Source: CAXBNB01 sp965267535
GTDB lineage: Bacteria; Bacteroidota; Bacteroidia; Cytophagales; Cyclobacteriaceae
Length of the DNA: 64,000 nucleotides
Assembly: GCA_965267535.1 (NCBI GenBank)
Contig: OZ254082.1
Span: 1,674,001-1,738,000 of the forward strand
Direction of reading: 5' to 3'
Positions 44,194 through 53,689 of the stretch are shown here, piece by piece (positions within the stretch are counted from its first letter, which is position 1; each line of letters opens with the position of its first letter). The notes beneath the pieces are model-generated. The model did not search any database and was not told the origin of the DNA. It saw nothing but the letters and a program-made list of their open reading frames with translations. Position numbers and translations under genes: made by a program.

Positions 44194-44789
44194 GTATGGC
44201 TCAGACAGAAACGGGCGTGCAAAACCTGATGCGGTTTTGGAGTATGCAGGATACGCCCAAGGGTATAACACTCACAGAAGAGGAATACATCCTTTTGGCT
44301 TATCACATTGAGTTGAAAGCGAATCAAAAAACAGAGGTAATACCGGATATGATAGCTCGATTGGAAAACCCTGACAAGAAGGCTGAGGTAACCTTTGTGG
44401 CTCAGGCTATCGCTGGCGATGTGGCTGCCAGAGAAAAGTTTTTTGCTTCGTTGCTAAGCCCCGAAAACAGATCTCATGAAAGCTGGGTTAACAAAGCACT
44501 CTATTACCTGCACCATCCACTTAGAGCTCAAACATCGATAGACCTGTTGGAAGATGGTCTGGAAGAACTGGAGGAAATTCAGCGTACAGGAGATATATTT
44601 TTCCCTAAGCGCTGGTTGGACAATACTTTGTGGGGATATAACTCTCCCGAGGCGATAGAAATCATCAACGACTACCTGGCATCCAGTGGGGGTATGGATG
44701 AAAAATTGAAGCAAAAAGTGCTACAAGCCGCAGATATGGTCTTTAGGGCAGAGCGCGATATTTCGCAGTATGGCACTGTAGAGGAATAA
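44190..44789 (+). CDS. C-terminal helical part of the M1 aminopeptidase (second frame)
   Basis: This 199-residue frame starts at GTG 44190, which overlaps the TGA of the preceding frame (GTGA); an ATG follows two codons later. Its sequence is all-helical: LMRFWSMQDTPKGITLTEEEYILLAYHIELK, ALYYLHHPLRAQ and NDYLAS segments match the layout of the ERAP1-C-like domain at the end of M1 peptidases. The frame is open upstream to 44157, so a join with the previous frame is possible anywhere in 44157-44190. It has no signal peptide, so as a separate protein it would be cytoplasmic and apart from its lipoprotein partner, which argues that the two were or are one protein. Confidence 0.75.
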   Translation: MSMAQTETGVQNLMRFWSMQDTPKGITLTEEEYILLAYHIELKANQKTEVIPDMIARLENPDKKAEVTFVAQAIAGDVAAREKFFASLLSPENRSHESWVNKALYYLHHPLRAQTSIDLLEDGLEELEEIQRTGDIFFPKRWLDNTLWGYNSPEAIEIINDYLASSGGMDEKLKQKVLQAADMVFRAERDISQYGTVEE

Positions 44790-44816
44790 AGCTATTGGCT
44801 ATAAAGTTTTACTGTG

Positions 44817-44849
44817 TTTGTAGGAATCATGCATGATCCCTTATATTTA
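44817..44849 (+). promoter_or_regulatory. Candidate promoter of the acyl-CoA dehydrogenase gene
   Basis: TTTG (44817-44820), 21 bases, TATATTTA (44842-44849; one mismatch to TAnnTTTG). It lies 37 bases before the ATG at 44887. Confidence 0.4.
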
Positions 44850-44886
44850 AGTCGTATTTTTATTGACAGAATCAAAGCTACTCTAA

Positions 44887-46686
44887 ATGCCTGCATACTT
44901 TAACCGCCGAAACATTGATTTTTTGTTGTACGAAGTGTTTGACCTGATGTCTTTGTCAAAATTTGAGAGCTTCAAGGATCACAAAAAAGAGACGTACAGT
45001 TTGGTGTTAGATGCGGCTGAGCAGTTAGCAGAAAAGGAATTGAGGCCGTTTTTGACTGAAATGGATCGAAAAGAACCACAATTTCAAAACGGGAAGGTAA
45101 ATGTACACCCTCAGGTGAGAAAGCTGATGAAAGAGTTTGGCGAGGGAGGGTGGATTTCCGCAGATGGCCCCAAGGCTTTTGGAGGGCAGGGACTTCCGCT
45201 TACACTCACTTCCTGTGCGCAGTTTATATTTGGAGCGGCTAATTATTCTGCCAGTGTATTTCCTTTTCTTTCAGCGGGTGCAGCCCGTCTGATAGCCGAG
45301 TTTGGATCAGCTCGCCTGCAAAAAGAATATATACCCAAACTGTATAGCGGTCAGTGGCAGGGTACTATGGCTATGACAGAGCCTCAGGCCGGTAGTTCTT
45401 TGGCGGACATCACTTCTTCGGCGGAGCTCGTAGACGAAGAGCAACAGGTGTATCGGATCAGTGGTCAAAAAATATTTATTTCAGCCGGAGATCACGATGG
45501 GGTGGATAATGTAGTTCATTTGATGTTGGCTCGTATAAAAGGAGCCCCGGCAGGAGTGAAAGGTATTTCACTCTTTGTAGTGCCTCAAAAAAGATATGAC
45601 AAAGAGGGGAAAGAAGTGAGCAACGATGTGGTTACATCCGGTTTGTTTCACAAGATGGGCTACAAAGGAGCGCCCATAGTGCAGTTGGATTTTGGTAGCA
45701 AAAACAAATGTTTTGGCTTTTTGGTGGGTAAACCACATCAGGGGCTGCAGTACATGTTTCAGATGATGAATGAAGCCCGCATAGCGGTAGGGTTGAGTGC
45801 GTCATCTATTGCCTCGGCGGCCTACTATGCTTCGTTGAATTATGCCAATGAGCGGCCTCAGGGTAGGGCCATCGACAATAAAGATCTAAGCCAGTCACAG
45901 GTCAATATTATAGAACATGCGGATGTAAAGCGTATGTTGCTCTTTCAGAAAGCTGTTGTAGAAGGTTCTCAGTCGCTGTTGATGCAGTGTGCTTACTACG
46001 CGGATATGGCTAAGGCGGAAAAAGAAGAATCGCGCGAGATTTTTAAGCTTGTGCTGGAGCTATTGACACCCGTGGCAAAGACCTATCCGAGTGAGATGGG
46101 TATATTGTCGACCAGTGTAGCTATACAGGTATTTGGTGGTGCCGGCTATTGCCAGGATTTTCCAGTCGAGCAGTATTTTCGTGAGATGCGAATTCACCCC
46201 ATTCATGAGGGTACTACAGGTATTCATGCATTAGACCTTTTAGGTAGAAAAATTATAATGGGTGGTGGTATTGCGTTCAGGGCATTTACAGAAGAGGTGG
46301 CCAAAGTAATCAAGAAATCGAAGCTGGAGATTGTGGAGCTGACCAAGTATGCCACTCAGCTCGACGATGTTTTGTTTCGCTTGCAAAACATCACCATGAA
46401 GTTGTCGACCAAGGCAATGAATGAGAAGAAAGAGGTTTTTCTGGCAGACGCTACAGTCTATCTGGAGTTGTTTGGTATTGTGGCTGTGGGCTGGCAATGG
46501 TTAAAGCAGGCCAATGTAGCGCAAAAAGCATTGGAAGCTAACCCTGAGGATGCTTTTTATCAAAGCAAGATACATGCTATGCGCTATTACTTTGAGTATG
46601 AGTTGCCCAAGGCTGAGGGGCTGGTATCGCGATTGAATAGCGGAGATTTTGTGGTATTGGACGCCACGAAAGATACTATTTTATAA
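44887..46686 (+). CDS. Acyl-CoA dehydrogenase, DmdC-like with C-terminal extension
   Basis: A 599-residue flavoprotein, longer than the usual about 380 residues. The core has WISADGPKAFGGQGLP (about 85-100), AMTEPQAGSSLADI (about 161-174) for FAD/substrate contact, a C-terminal helical domain, and the catalytic Glu in IHPIHEGTTGIHALDLLGRK (about 437-456). From about residue 470 a further helical domain follows, as in the DmdC/AcdA-like class (methylmercaptopropionyl-CoA or long-chain substrates). The start at 44887 gives the family's N-terminus PAYFNRRNIDFLLYEVF. Single gene; the natural substrate cannot be told. Confidence 0.93.
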   Translation: MPAYFNRRNIDFLLYEVFDLMSLSKFESFKDHKKETYSLVLDAAEQLAEKELRPFLTEMDRKEPQFQNGKVNVHPQVRKLMKEFGEGGWISADGPKAFGGQGLPLTLTSCAQFIFGAANYSASVFPFLSAGAARLIAEFGSARLQKEYIPKLYSGQWQGTMAMTEPQAGSSLADITSSAELVDEEQQVYRISGQKIFISAGDHDGVDNVVHLMLARIKGAPAGVKGISLFVVPQKRYDKEGKEVSNDVVTSGLFHKMGYKGAPIVQLDFGSKNKCFGFLVGKPHQGLQYMFQMMNEARIAVGLSASSIASAAYYASLNYANERPQGRAIDNKDLSQSQVNIIEHADVKRMLLFQKAVVEGSQSLLMQCAYYADMAKAEKEESREIFKLVLELLTPVAKTYPSEMGILSTSVAIQVFGGAGYCQDFPVEQYFREMRIHPIHEGTTGIHALDLLGRKIIMGGGIAFRAFTEEVAKVIKKSKLEIVELTKYATQLDDVLFRLQNITMKLSTKAMNEKKEVFLADATVYLELFGIVAVGWQWLKQANVAQKALEANPEDAFYQSKIHAMRYYFEYELPKAEGLVSRLNSGDFVVLDATKDTIL

Positions 46687-47326
46687 TTTTTTTTACTCCT
46701 GATATTTCTGGTTTTGTAGCCTTTGGATTTAGGTAAATTATATTCCTTTCTCATTGACATTCAGTGTGATTGATGTGAAGTTGTGCTGATTTTTTACATT
46801 ACCTACCTAGTTTGTTAAAAGTTGAATTTCCTTCATTTAACCAAGTTAGCAGCCTTTTTATAGCTTATGACATGCTTCAGAAGCGTGTTTTTAAGTCTAA
46901 ACAACTGCCTGTCAGTTGTTTAATTTTTTTTCTTCTTTTTCGATACTTCCCGTCCATAAGTATAACCCCTCTGTGCGAATCATTAGCTCTTGCTCTTGGC
47001 TTTCTTTTCGTTGCTTCAAAACCTATTTATATTGATGTCGTATATTGTGTTATTAAAATTATATATAAATAAAAAATTTAATTAAATTAGATGTATATAT
47101 AATTCATCAACCAGCTCACTGAATTAATATAACAACTGAGTGATGCTTTTTTTAGCGTATTTAAACCCGAAAATGTTAAAAATCCATTCACTTCTGATGT
47201 TTAAAATAACCATAACCTAATGAGGGATTTGTGTAAAGCAAGTTTAGTATTATGTTATTAATTTTTTTAAATGTTTAATATACGCTTTATGAAGAGAATT
47301 TGTAAGGCGTGTTGCTCAATGTCAGA
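46687..47326. other. 640-base AT-rich gap before the giant surface protein
   Basis: No convincing gene is present; an 86-codon frame (46812-47072) overlaps a terminator and has no recognisable features. The stretch holds one Rho-independent terminator (46899-46931) and then about 370 bases of very AT-rich DNA with ATATATAAATAAAAAA-like tracts. The promoter of the giant gene should lie in 46932-47320, but no clear -33/-7 pair is seen. The long AT-rich leader is unusual for this otherwise compact region. Confidence 0.4.
46899..46931 (+). terminator. Rho-independent terminator 212 bases after the acyl-CoA dehydrogenase
   Basis: AAACAACTG (46899-46907), loop CCTGT, CAGTTGTTT (46913-46921), a perfect 9-bp stem, then AA and eight T residues. 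The long distance from the gene's stop suggests a long 3' untranslated region or a separate short transcript. Confidence 0.75.
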
Positions 47327-50300
47327 ATGGAGAAAAATTACCCCCCCTTCAAATTATTATTGCTTATAGTACTTGTATGTTGCGCAGCAACATACACCTT
47401 GGCTCAGTCCACGTCCTGGACGGGCGCATCCAACGAAAAATGGCGTAATGCTGCCAACTGGACTAATGGAGTTCCGGACGCTACCAAAGATGTAGTGATC
47501 GGAGATGCCAGTTTTACCGGACCAAACCAACCCACTTTGTCGGGTGGGTCTGGCAGAGGGAAATGTAAGTCCCTTACCGTAGGAAATGGTGTTAAGGTAA
47601 CCACCTTTACCATTAAGGACGGGTTAGACATATCAGGCACTTTTACCATTGGATCCAATGGTACAGTTAATGACGATGGTGGCCGTATCCGAATAGACGG
47701 AGATTGGATGAACTCGGGGGTATATGTGCCAAATAACTCAAGCAGAAGGGTATATTTCCGTGGTAGCTCTCAGACTATAGGGGGGAGTTCTGTAACAAAT
47801 TTTGAAAAACTATATATAAACTCCGGAACTACTGTTACCCTGTCTCAGAGTATGCAGGTTTCTAATTTTTTGAACCTCTTTGGTAAGGTTGATCCGGGGC
47901 AGACGAATAGTATTTCCGGAACAGGCGACATAAACGTGTCTGCCGGAGCTACACTTATGGTGATGGGAAGCACATTTGCAACCAACTATGCAGTGAGTGG
48001 AACTATCGACCTGCAAAACAGCAGTTCGGTGGTGAATTATGGTTCATCTGCTATAGCACAAACCATAGATCAATCGGTAGCTTATCGCACGCTGTATATA
48101 ACAGGTAGCACTACGAAAACCCTGGCAGGTAATACAACCGTACAGAACGACTTGCTTATAACCGGAGGAACGTTAGATCTTTCCGGTTTTACTATCAACA
48201 GAAGTACAGCAGGGGGTACACTAGCTCTTGCAGGCGGCACTACGCTGAAAATAGGAGGCACAAACTCGTTCCCGACCAACTACAATACACACTTGCTGGC
48301 TACTAATAGTACGGTAGAGTACAATGGAGGAAATCAGACTATTGCGGATGAAGATTATGGAAATTTGACATTGAGCAGCTCTTCGGGAGCGATAGTCAAA
48401 ACCTTACCAGTTACCCCACTTTCTGTTGCCGGAAAGTTTACAGGTGAAGTGTCAGCAGGCAGTCTTAGTTTCACAGCACAAAATACAGTAAGTATATTGG
48501 GTGATATGGAATTGGGAAGCGGAGTTACGTTTAACGGAGCTGGGTTTTTGCATACGTTGGAGGGTGACTGGATAAATGAAGGTACATATAGCGGCTGTTC
48601 GGGTACACTGCTCTTTAATGGTGTAGGAGCTACGCTCAGTGGTAGTGGAACGAACAATTTTGGTAATGTTGTTATCAATGGTAGCGGGGTTGTATTGCAT
48701 CAAAATACGGCATTGTCTGTCTGTGGAGATTTTTCTACCTCAGGAGGAGGGTCGTTTACACACACTACAGGAGGAACGGGTACGGTTACACTTACAGGAA
48801 CCTCTAAAAGTATTTCAGGCTCTAATATTACTTTTGATGACCTGATCATAGATGCATCAGCCAGTATTTCATCGTCAGCAAATTTCAACATTTCCGGAGA
48901 CTTTACGGCAAACGGTACATTTACAGCAAGTAGTGGTACTATAGCATTTACGGGAACCTCAAAGTCTATTGCCGGATCAGGTTCAATCCAACTGGCGGCC
49001 GTTTCAGTGAATGGATCACTTAGCACGGCACGAGATGTTTTGATATCATCTAATGTAACTGTTTCCGGTTCATTTACAGCATCAGCCGGAGAAGTTACTT
49101 TCAATGGTACATCTACGCTTTCAGGTACATTGGATGTGAATGATGTGAGAATAACCAGTGCGGGAACGCTAACGATGGGAGCAGGGGCAAATCTGGACAT
49201 AGACGGTGTGGCAACTCTGGAAGCAGGTGGCACATTTGACCCAGCCACATATACCCCAAATACGGTCACTTACAGCAGTACAGGGGCTCAATCTATAATT
49301 TTTGATACCTATCACAACCTGACGCTTGAAGCAGGGAATACCAAAACACCTCCGGGGGGAGGGCTGACTATAAACGGGGACTTTACAATTGCTTCAGGTA
49401 CAACTTTTTCAGCAGGGGCCAATACATATACGATTAAAGGGGACTTTGTAAACAATGGTACATTTACTACGGGCACTTCTACAGTGGTTTTGTCAGGATC
49501 AGAAGATTCTGCAATTACGGGAGCTACTACATTTGACAACCTGACCATCAATAAAACAGGGGCAAAGGATGTTGTGTTAAATAATGATATATCGGTGGAA
49601 GATCTGGCAATGACATCCGGAAGAATGCTGACCGGGGCAAATGAACTGACCATCACCAACGACCGAACAGGAAACGGTATTATTTTAGGAACGATTACTC
49701 GGGATCATGTTTTTTCTTTGTCAGGAACTTACACTTTCGAAGGGCCAAATACATTTCTTACAATAACCTCAGTGCCGATAACATTGTCCTCAATAACTAT
49801 GGTAGTAAAGTCTGAACCGAATACAGACTTTCCGGCGGCAGCTAGTGTTAACCGAACCTATGAAGTATCAACAACAGGCCTGATCGGTTCTCTAATAGCT
49901 ACTATGAGGTTTCACTACGAAGATTACGAGTTGAATGGAAATGTGGAAAGTGCCATGACTGTGTGGGATGAATCCGGGGGCACCTGGACGGATAGAAGTA
50001 AGAGTAGTAACAGTACAACAGATAATTGGATAGAAAGGACGCTGGTTTTGGATATAGCAAAAAAATGGACTTTGTCAGAGGGGTTGATCAAGTACAGTTG
50101 GACAGGGGGAACAAATAGTAGCTGGAGTAATTCTCTCAACTGGAGCCCCGTGGGAGTGCCTGGTACTGCAGATGTGGCGCATATCGGGGATTTGGTTTTT
50201 GTAAATCAGCCTGAGATATCTTCATCTCAACAGGTTAAAAAGGTTTACTTTGACTCGACTACTCCGAGTACACTTACCTTGTCTACCGGGGGGGCGCTTA

Positions 50301-53300
50301 CAGTACAGGGAAATATTGATGGACTTTGGTCTTCCGATGCTTCGCATACTATCAATGTAGGGGGGCAGACGCTCACGGCATTAAGTGATATCGTATTGAG
50401 TAACGGAGTGGCAAACAGAAACATTAGCTTGCAAATAAGCACTGGAACGGTAAACATAGATGGATCACTGACTCAGTCGGGAGGAGCAGATATCATTTTT
50501 TCAGGAGCAGGCAGTTTGAATATAGATGGTGATTTTGAGTATTTGGATGGAACTTTCACACCATCTACATCTACAGTTACTTATCAGGGCGATGGCTTGC
50601 AAAAAGTGGCAGGGGTAACCTACTATAACCTTACGGCAAGCAAATCCGCAGGAATAGCACAGCTAAATGATGCTACTACGGTGAGTAATGACCTTATTCT
50701 TACGGGTTCTACGCAAATGGATGTATATTCTACCCTGACGGTAGGAGGGCAGATCAATATCGGAAGCACCAGTACGCTAAATATACCCAGTGCCAGTACA
50801 ATAAACATAAGTGGTGATTGGGTAAATTCCGGTAGTTTCCTACAAGGAGAAGGTACTATAGTGTTTAACGGATCGGGCGCACAGTCTGCCGACGCTTCTA
50901 CGTTTAACGATTTTACCATCAACAAACCGAGTGGAACATTAACTCTGCTGGGTGATGTAGTGGTTAACGGAGATATAAACGTGCAAAGTGGTACCGTAGA
51001 AGTGGGTACGCACAGTGTGTTTAGAAGCACACTGGGAGGAACAGCCACTTTAGGTGCTGGTGCAACCGTTCGTTTTGGAGGGAATAGTATTCAGATCAAT
51101 AATTTTGCAAACCTTGTAGCAGACCCTACCAGTACTGTAGAGTATTATGGTTCGGGAGCACGTGCTATCCCACCCATAGCATTTGGTAATCTTACTTTGT
51201 CAAATGGAGGTGCCAACGCAAAAACCATGGTGGGACCTACCGCGGTACAAGGAACGCTGACTGTAAATTCAGGCAGTACACTTACAGCCCCATCAACTAC
51301 ACTGACACTCGGGGGCGACTTTACGGTAAACGGCTCATTTAACCACGGTAGTGGGGCAGTAATTTTGAGTGGCTCAGGAAATGTGAATGGAAACATTACT
51401 TACAATGATTTGGTGGTGAGTGGTACTTATGTATTCCAATCCGGTAGTGCAACCGCAGAGGGAGATGTAGTAGTAAGTGCTACGGGTAACCTAAATACCG
51501 GAACAACCTCTGTTACCAGTGATAGCGATTTTACCAACTCAGGAGTGGTTACTATCAACGGCCCTGTGACTTTTACAGGGACCAAAGTACAATCAATACG
51601 ACTGCTCAATTCTATCAACTCCGGAGCAGGGGGAGTAGTAAATTTTAACGGTACAGTTTCGCCAGTTTTAAACTCTACAACATCTCCTCAATTTGCTACA
51701 GTAAATGTGAACAACACAGCACCTATTATAGCATCTCAACCCTGGTTAGTAGTATTGGCTATGAATGTAGCAAGTGGAGCTACCTGGAATGGAGGTCCTT
51801 TGGAACATACTATTCTGGGTAATTTTGACAATGACGGAACCGTAGAAAGCTCCGGTAGGTTGAGATTTGCACCAACTTCATCTGTTACAGTAGATCTGGG
51901 AGCGGGTTTTAATAGCTCCAATGAAGTAGAGTTTGGGGGATCTGGGCTTATTACGCTGGTAGATCATACACCGGCTTTCGAGTCGGTGATCATCACCAAC
52001 ACCAATGCGGCAGGTCTGTCCGCAGCATCCGATTGGTCGGTGAGTAGCGATGTAACAATAGGGCCGGGAGCTACTTTCAAAGGAGGAAGTAGCAGTCATA
52101 CAGTGTCGGGTCAGTGGACTAACAATGGAACTTTCGATGGAGAAACCTCAACGGTTACATTTAACAGTACCAGTGGAAGTGACGCTATAAATGGCGCTGG
52201 TGATAGTGAATTTTTCAATATCGTATTTCCGGCCAGTACAGTAATCGATGTTGTTTCCGACATATCTGTGTATGGAGACTTTACTAACAATGCTACAACC
52301 TTAAACCTGATTGATCAGACAGTGCGCTTTGAAGGATCAGGAGCTTCTACTCTGAGCGGCATTACACCAACAGTCTTTGAAGATCTGGAAATAAACAAGT
52401 CGTCGAATGCGATGCAATTAGGCGTAGATGCTTCTGTGAGTGGTTTTTTGACACTAACAGCCGGCGCTTTGAGTCTGAATGGAAATATGCTTTCTGTTTT
52501 GAATAACAGCAATTCGGCTATTACTAGTAGCGGAGGGTATATACTGAGTGAAAGTACAACGTTTTCAGGGGTGTTAACCTGGACTGTTGGGTCGGATGTG
52601 TCGGGTTATATTTTTCCATTTGGTAATTCTTCGGGGGATTTAATACCTCTGACCTTCAATTTGAATAGCGGTGATGCAGGAAATGTGTCTATAGCTACTT
52701 ACGCTACCGCAACAAACAATCTGCCAATGCCCCCGGGAGTGAGTAACATCAACAACGGAGGGGTGGAAAATAGTGCTAATATGGTAGATAGGTATTACTC
52801 TATAGAGTTGGCAGGGCATACATCGCCCAATGTTGACGTGACGTTTTCGGCAAGTGCTTCAGAAGTAGGAAGTATTACTTCTCTGAGAGCACAGCGATGG
52901 AACGGTACATCCTGGGATGATCCTTTAGCTGGTCAGACTGCCGGAGCTACTTCTGTAACAGTGCCCGGTGTTACTCAATTTTCGCCGTGGGCTGTATCAG
53001 GAAATGACCAGCCCCTGCCGGTTGAGTTTATCTCTTTTTCGGCTGTCGAACAAAACGGACAAATACAGCTCCAGTGGGAAACGGCTTCAGAAACTAACAA
53101 CGATTACTTTGAAGTACAGAAATCTACCGATGGAGAGTCTTTTTACGCTATCGGGAAAGTGAAGGGAGTGGGAAACTCCACCGCCAGAAATAGTTATAGT
53201 CTTAAAGACATCACGCCCACATTGGGTAGGGTGTACTATCAACTCAAGCAGGTAGATTTTGATGGGCAGTATGATTACAGTAAAATGATCCAACTGCATG

Positions 53301-53560
53301 TAGAGGCGGTAGACTATGGGTACACCTACTATCCTAATCCGGCGGTAGATTATCTGAAAGTGAAAAACAGTACCAACCAAACCCATAAATCGAATTTATA
53401 TCTATACAACCATGTGGGCAACCTGATGCTACACAAAGAAGGAGCAGAGTGGGATGGTAACACCGTTGTGCTGGATGTGAGTCGGTTTGAAAAAGGAATA
53501 TATATATTGAAAATTTTGTCAGACACAGGTACGCATTCGTACAAAGTGATGATTGAATAG
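47327..53560 (+). CDS. Giant beta-repeat surface protein with T9SS C-terminal sorting domain
   Basis: From ATG 47327 the protein has 2077 residues (a GTG six codons upstream is less likely). After a signal peptide (about 1-27, YTLAQS) come two large modules, each opening with a Trp-rich W-T-G...W...NW...GVP segment, at about residues 30 and 924. Each is followed by many degenerate about 50-residue beta repeats of the form NGTFTASSGTVTFNGTS-x-SISG-x-TFDDLTI, rich in Ser, Thr, Gly and Asn and likely forming a long beta-helix. From about 1900 comes LPVEFISFSA...LQWETASE (fibronectin-like), then the type A T9SS sorting domain (about 1990-2077; YYPNPAVDYLKV...GIYILKI). It should be secreted and attached to the cell surface, as an adhesin or matrix protein. 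Confidence 0.9.
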   Translation: MEKNYPPFKLLLLIVLVCCAATYTLAQSTSWTGASNEKWRNAANWTNGVPDATKDVVIGDASFTGPNQPTLSGGSGRGKCKSLTVGNGVKVTTFTIKDGLDISGTFTIGSNGTVNDDGGRIRIDGDWMNSGVYVPNNSSRRVYFRGSSQTIGGSSVTNFEKLYINSGTTVTLSQSMQVSNFLNLFGKVDPGQTNSISGTGDINVSAGATLMVMGSTFATNYAVSGTIDLQNSSSVVNYGSSAIAQTIDQSVAYRTLYITGSTTKTLAGNTTVQNDLLITGGTLDLSGFTINRSTAGGTLALAGGTTLKIGGTNSFPTNYNTHLLATNSTVEYNGGNQTIADEDYGNLTLSSSSGAIVKTLPVTPLSVAGKFTGEVSAGSLSFTAQNTVSILGDMELGSGVTFNGAGFLHTLEGDWINEGTYSGCSGTLLFNGVGATLSGSGTNNFGNVVINGSGVVLHQNTALSVCGDFSTSGGGSFTHTTGGTGTVTLTGTSKSISGSNITFDDLIIDASASISSSANFNISGDFTANGTFTASSGTIAFTGTSKSIAGSGSIQLAAVSVNGSLSTARDVLISSNVTVSGSFTASAGEVTFNGTSTLSGTLDVNDVRITSAGTLTMGAGANLDIDGVATLEAGGTFDPATYTPNTVTYSSTGAQSIIFDTYHNLTLEAGNTKTPPGGGLTINGDFTIASGTTFSAGANTYTIKGDFVNNGTFTTGTSTVVLSGSEDSAITGATTFDNLTINKTGAKDVVLNNDISVEDLAMTSGRMLTGANELTITNDRTGNGIILGTITRDHVFSLSGTYTFEGPNTFLTITSVPITLSSITMVVKSEPNTDFPAAASVNRTYEVSTTGLIGSLIATMRFHYEDYELNGNVESAMTVWDESGGTWTDRSKSSNSTTDNWIERTLVLDIAKKWTLSEGLIKYSWTGGTNSSWSNSLNWSPVGVPGTADVAHIGDLVFVNQPEISSSQQVKKVYFDSTTPSTLTLSTGGALTVQGNIDGLWSSDASHTINVGGQTLTALSDIVLSNGVANRNISLQISTGTVNIDGSLTQSGGADIIFSGAGSLNIDGDFEYLDGTFTPSTSTVTYQGDGLQKVAGVTYYNLTASKSAGIAQLNDATTVSNDLILTGSTQMDVYSTLTVGGQINIGSTSTLNIPSASTINISGDWVNSGSFLQGEGTIVFNGSGAQSADASTFNDFTINKPSGTLTLLGDVVVNGDINVQSGTVEVGTHSVFRSTLGGTATLGAGATVRFGGNSIQINNFANLVADPTSTVEYYGSGARAIPPIAFGNLTLSNGGANAKTMVGPTAVQGTLTVNSGSTLTAPSTTLTLGGDFTVNGSFNHGSGAVILSGSGNVNGNITYNDLVVSGTYVFQSGSATAEGDVVVSATGNLNTGTTSVTSDSDFTNSGVVTINGPVTFTGTKVQSIRLLNSINSGAGGVVNFNGTVSPVLNSTTSPQFATVNVNNTAPIIASQPWLVVLAMNVASGATWNGGPLEHTILGNFDNDGTVESSGRLRFAPTSSVTVDLGAGFNSSNEVEFGGSGLITLVDHTPAFESVIITNTNAAGLSAASDWSVSSDVTIGPGATFKGGSSSHTVSGQWTNNGTFDGETSTVTFNSTSGSDAINGAGDSEFFNIVFPASTVIDVVSDISVYGDFTNNATTLNLIDQTVRFEGSGASTLSGITPTVFEDLEINKSSNAMQLGVDASVSGFLTLTAGALSLNGNMLSVLNNSNSAITSSGGYILSESTTFSGVLTWTVGSDVSGYIFPFGNSSGDLIPLTFNLNSGDAGNVSIATYATATNNLPMPPGVSNINNGGVENSANMVDRYYSIELAGHTSPNVDVTFSASASEVGSITSLRAQRWNGTSWDDPLAGQTAGATSVTVPGVTQFSPWAVSGNDQPLPVEFISFSAVEQNGQIQLQWETASETNNDYFEVQKSTDGESFYAIGKVKGVGNSTARNSYSLKDITPTLGRVYYQLKQVDFDGQYDYSKMIQLHVEAVDYGYTYYPNPAVDYLKVKNSTNQTHKSNLYLYNHVGNLMLHKEGAEWDGNTVVLDVSRFEKGIYILKILSDTGTHSYKVMIE

Positions 53561-53578
53561 GCGATTCTACTTTACTTT

Positions 53579-53614
53579 AAGTCAGCTTTATGTAAAAAAG
53601 CTGACTTATTTTTT
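53579..53614 (+). terminator. Rho-independent terminator after the giant gene
   Basis: AAGTCAGCTTT (53579-53589) pairs with AAAGCTGACTT (to 53606 or 53607), with a short loop, then six T residues (53609-53614). It lies 18 bases after the stop codon. Confidence 0.85.
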
Positions 53615-53658
53615 ACCTTCAATTTTATTTCATAATTACCGATTTGTTAAAAGTCGGT

Positions 53659-53666
53659 TACATTTG
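53659..53666 (+). promoter_or_regulatory. -7 element (TACATTTG) of the second ECF sigma gene
   Basis: TACATTTG matches TAnnTTTG exactly, 23 bases before the TTG start codon. A TTTG lies only 12 bases upstream, too close for a normal -33 element. Confidence 0.35.
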
Positions 53667-53689
53667 CTACTCATTTTTTTGAGCCAGCG

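Noticed and set aside
46812..47072. 86-codon frame in the AT-rich gap before the giant gene
   Set aside because: It runs through a perfect terminator hairpin, has no start signal or family resemblance, and is explained by the T-rich sequence.
48452..52512. Several minus-strand frames of 60-190 codons opposite the giant gene
   Set aside because: They are Val/Pro/Ser-rich mirror frames produced by the repetitive Gly/Thr/Ser codons of the plus strand.
47327..53560. Repeat region as a CRISPR array or DNA-level tandem repeat
   Set aside because: The repeats are degenerate at DNA level, in frame, and form one coding sequence; there are no fixed-length spacers.
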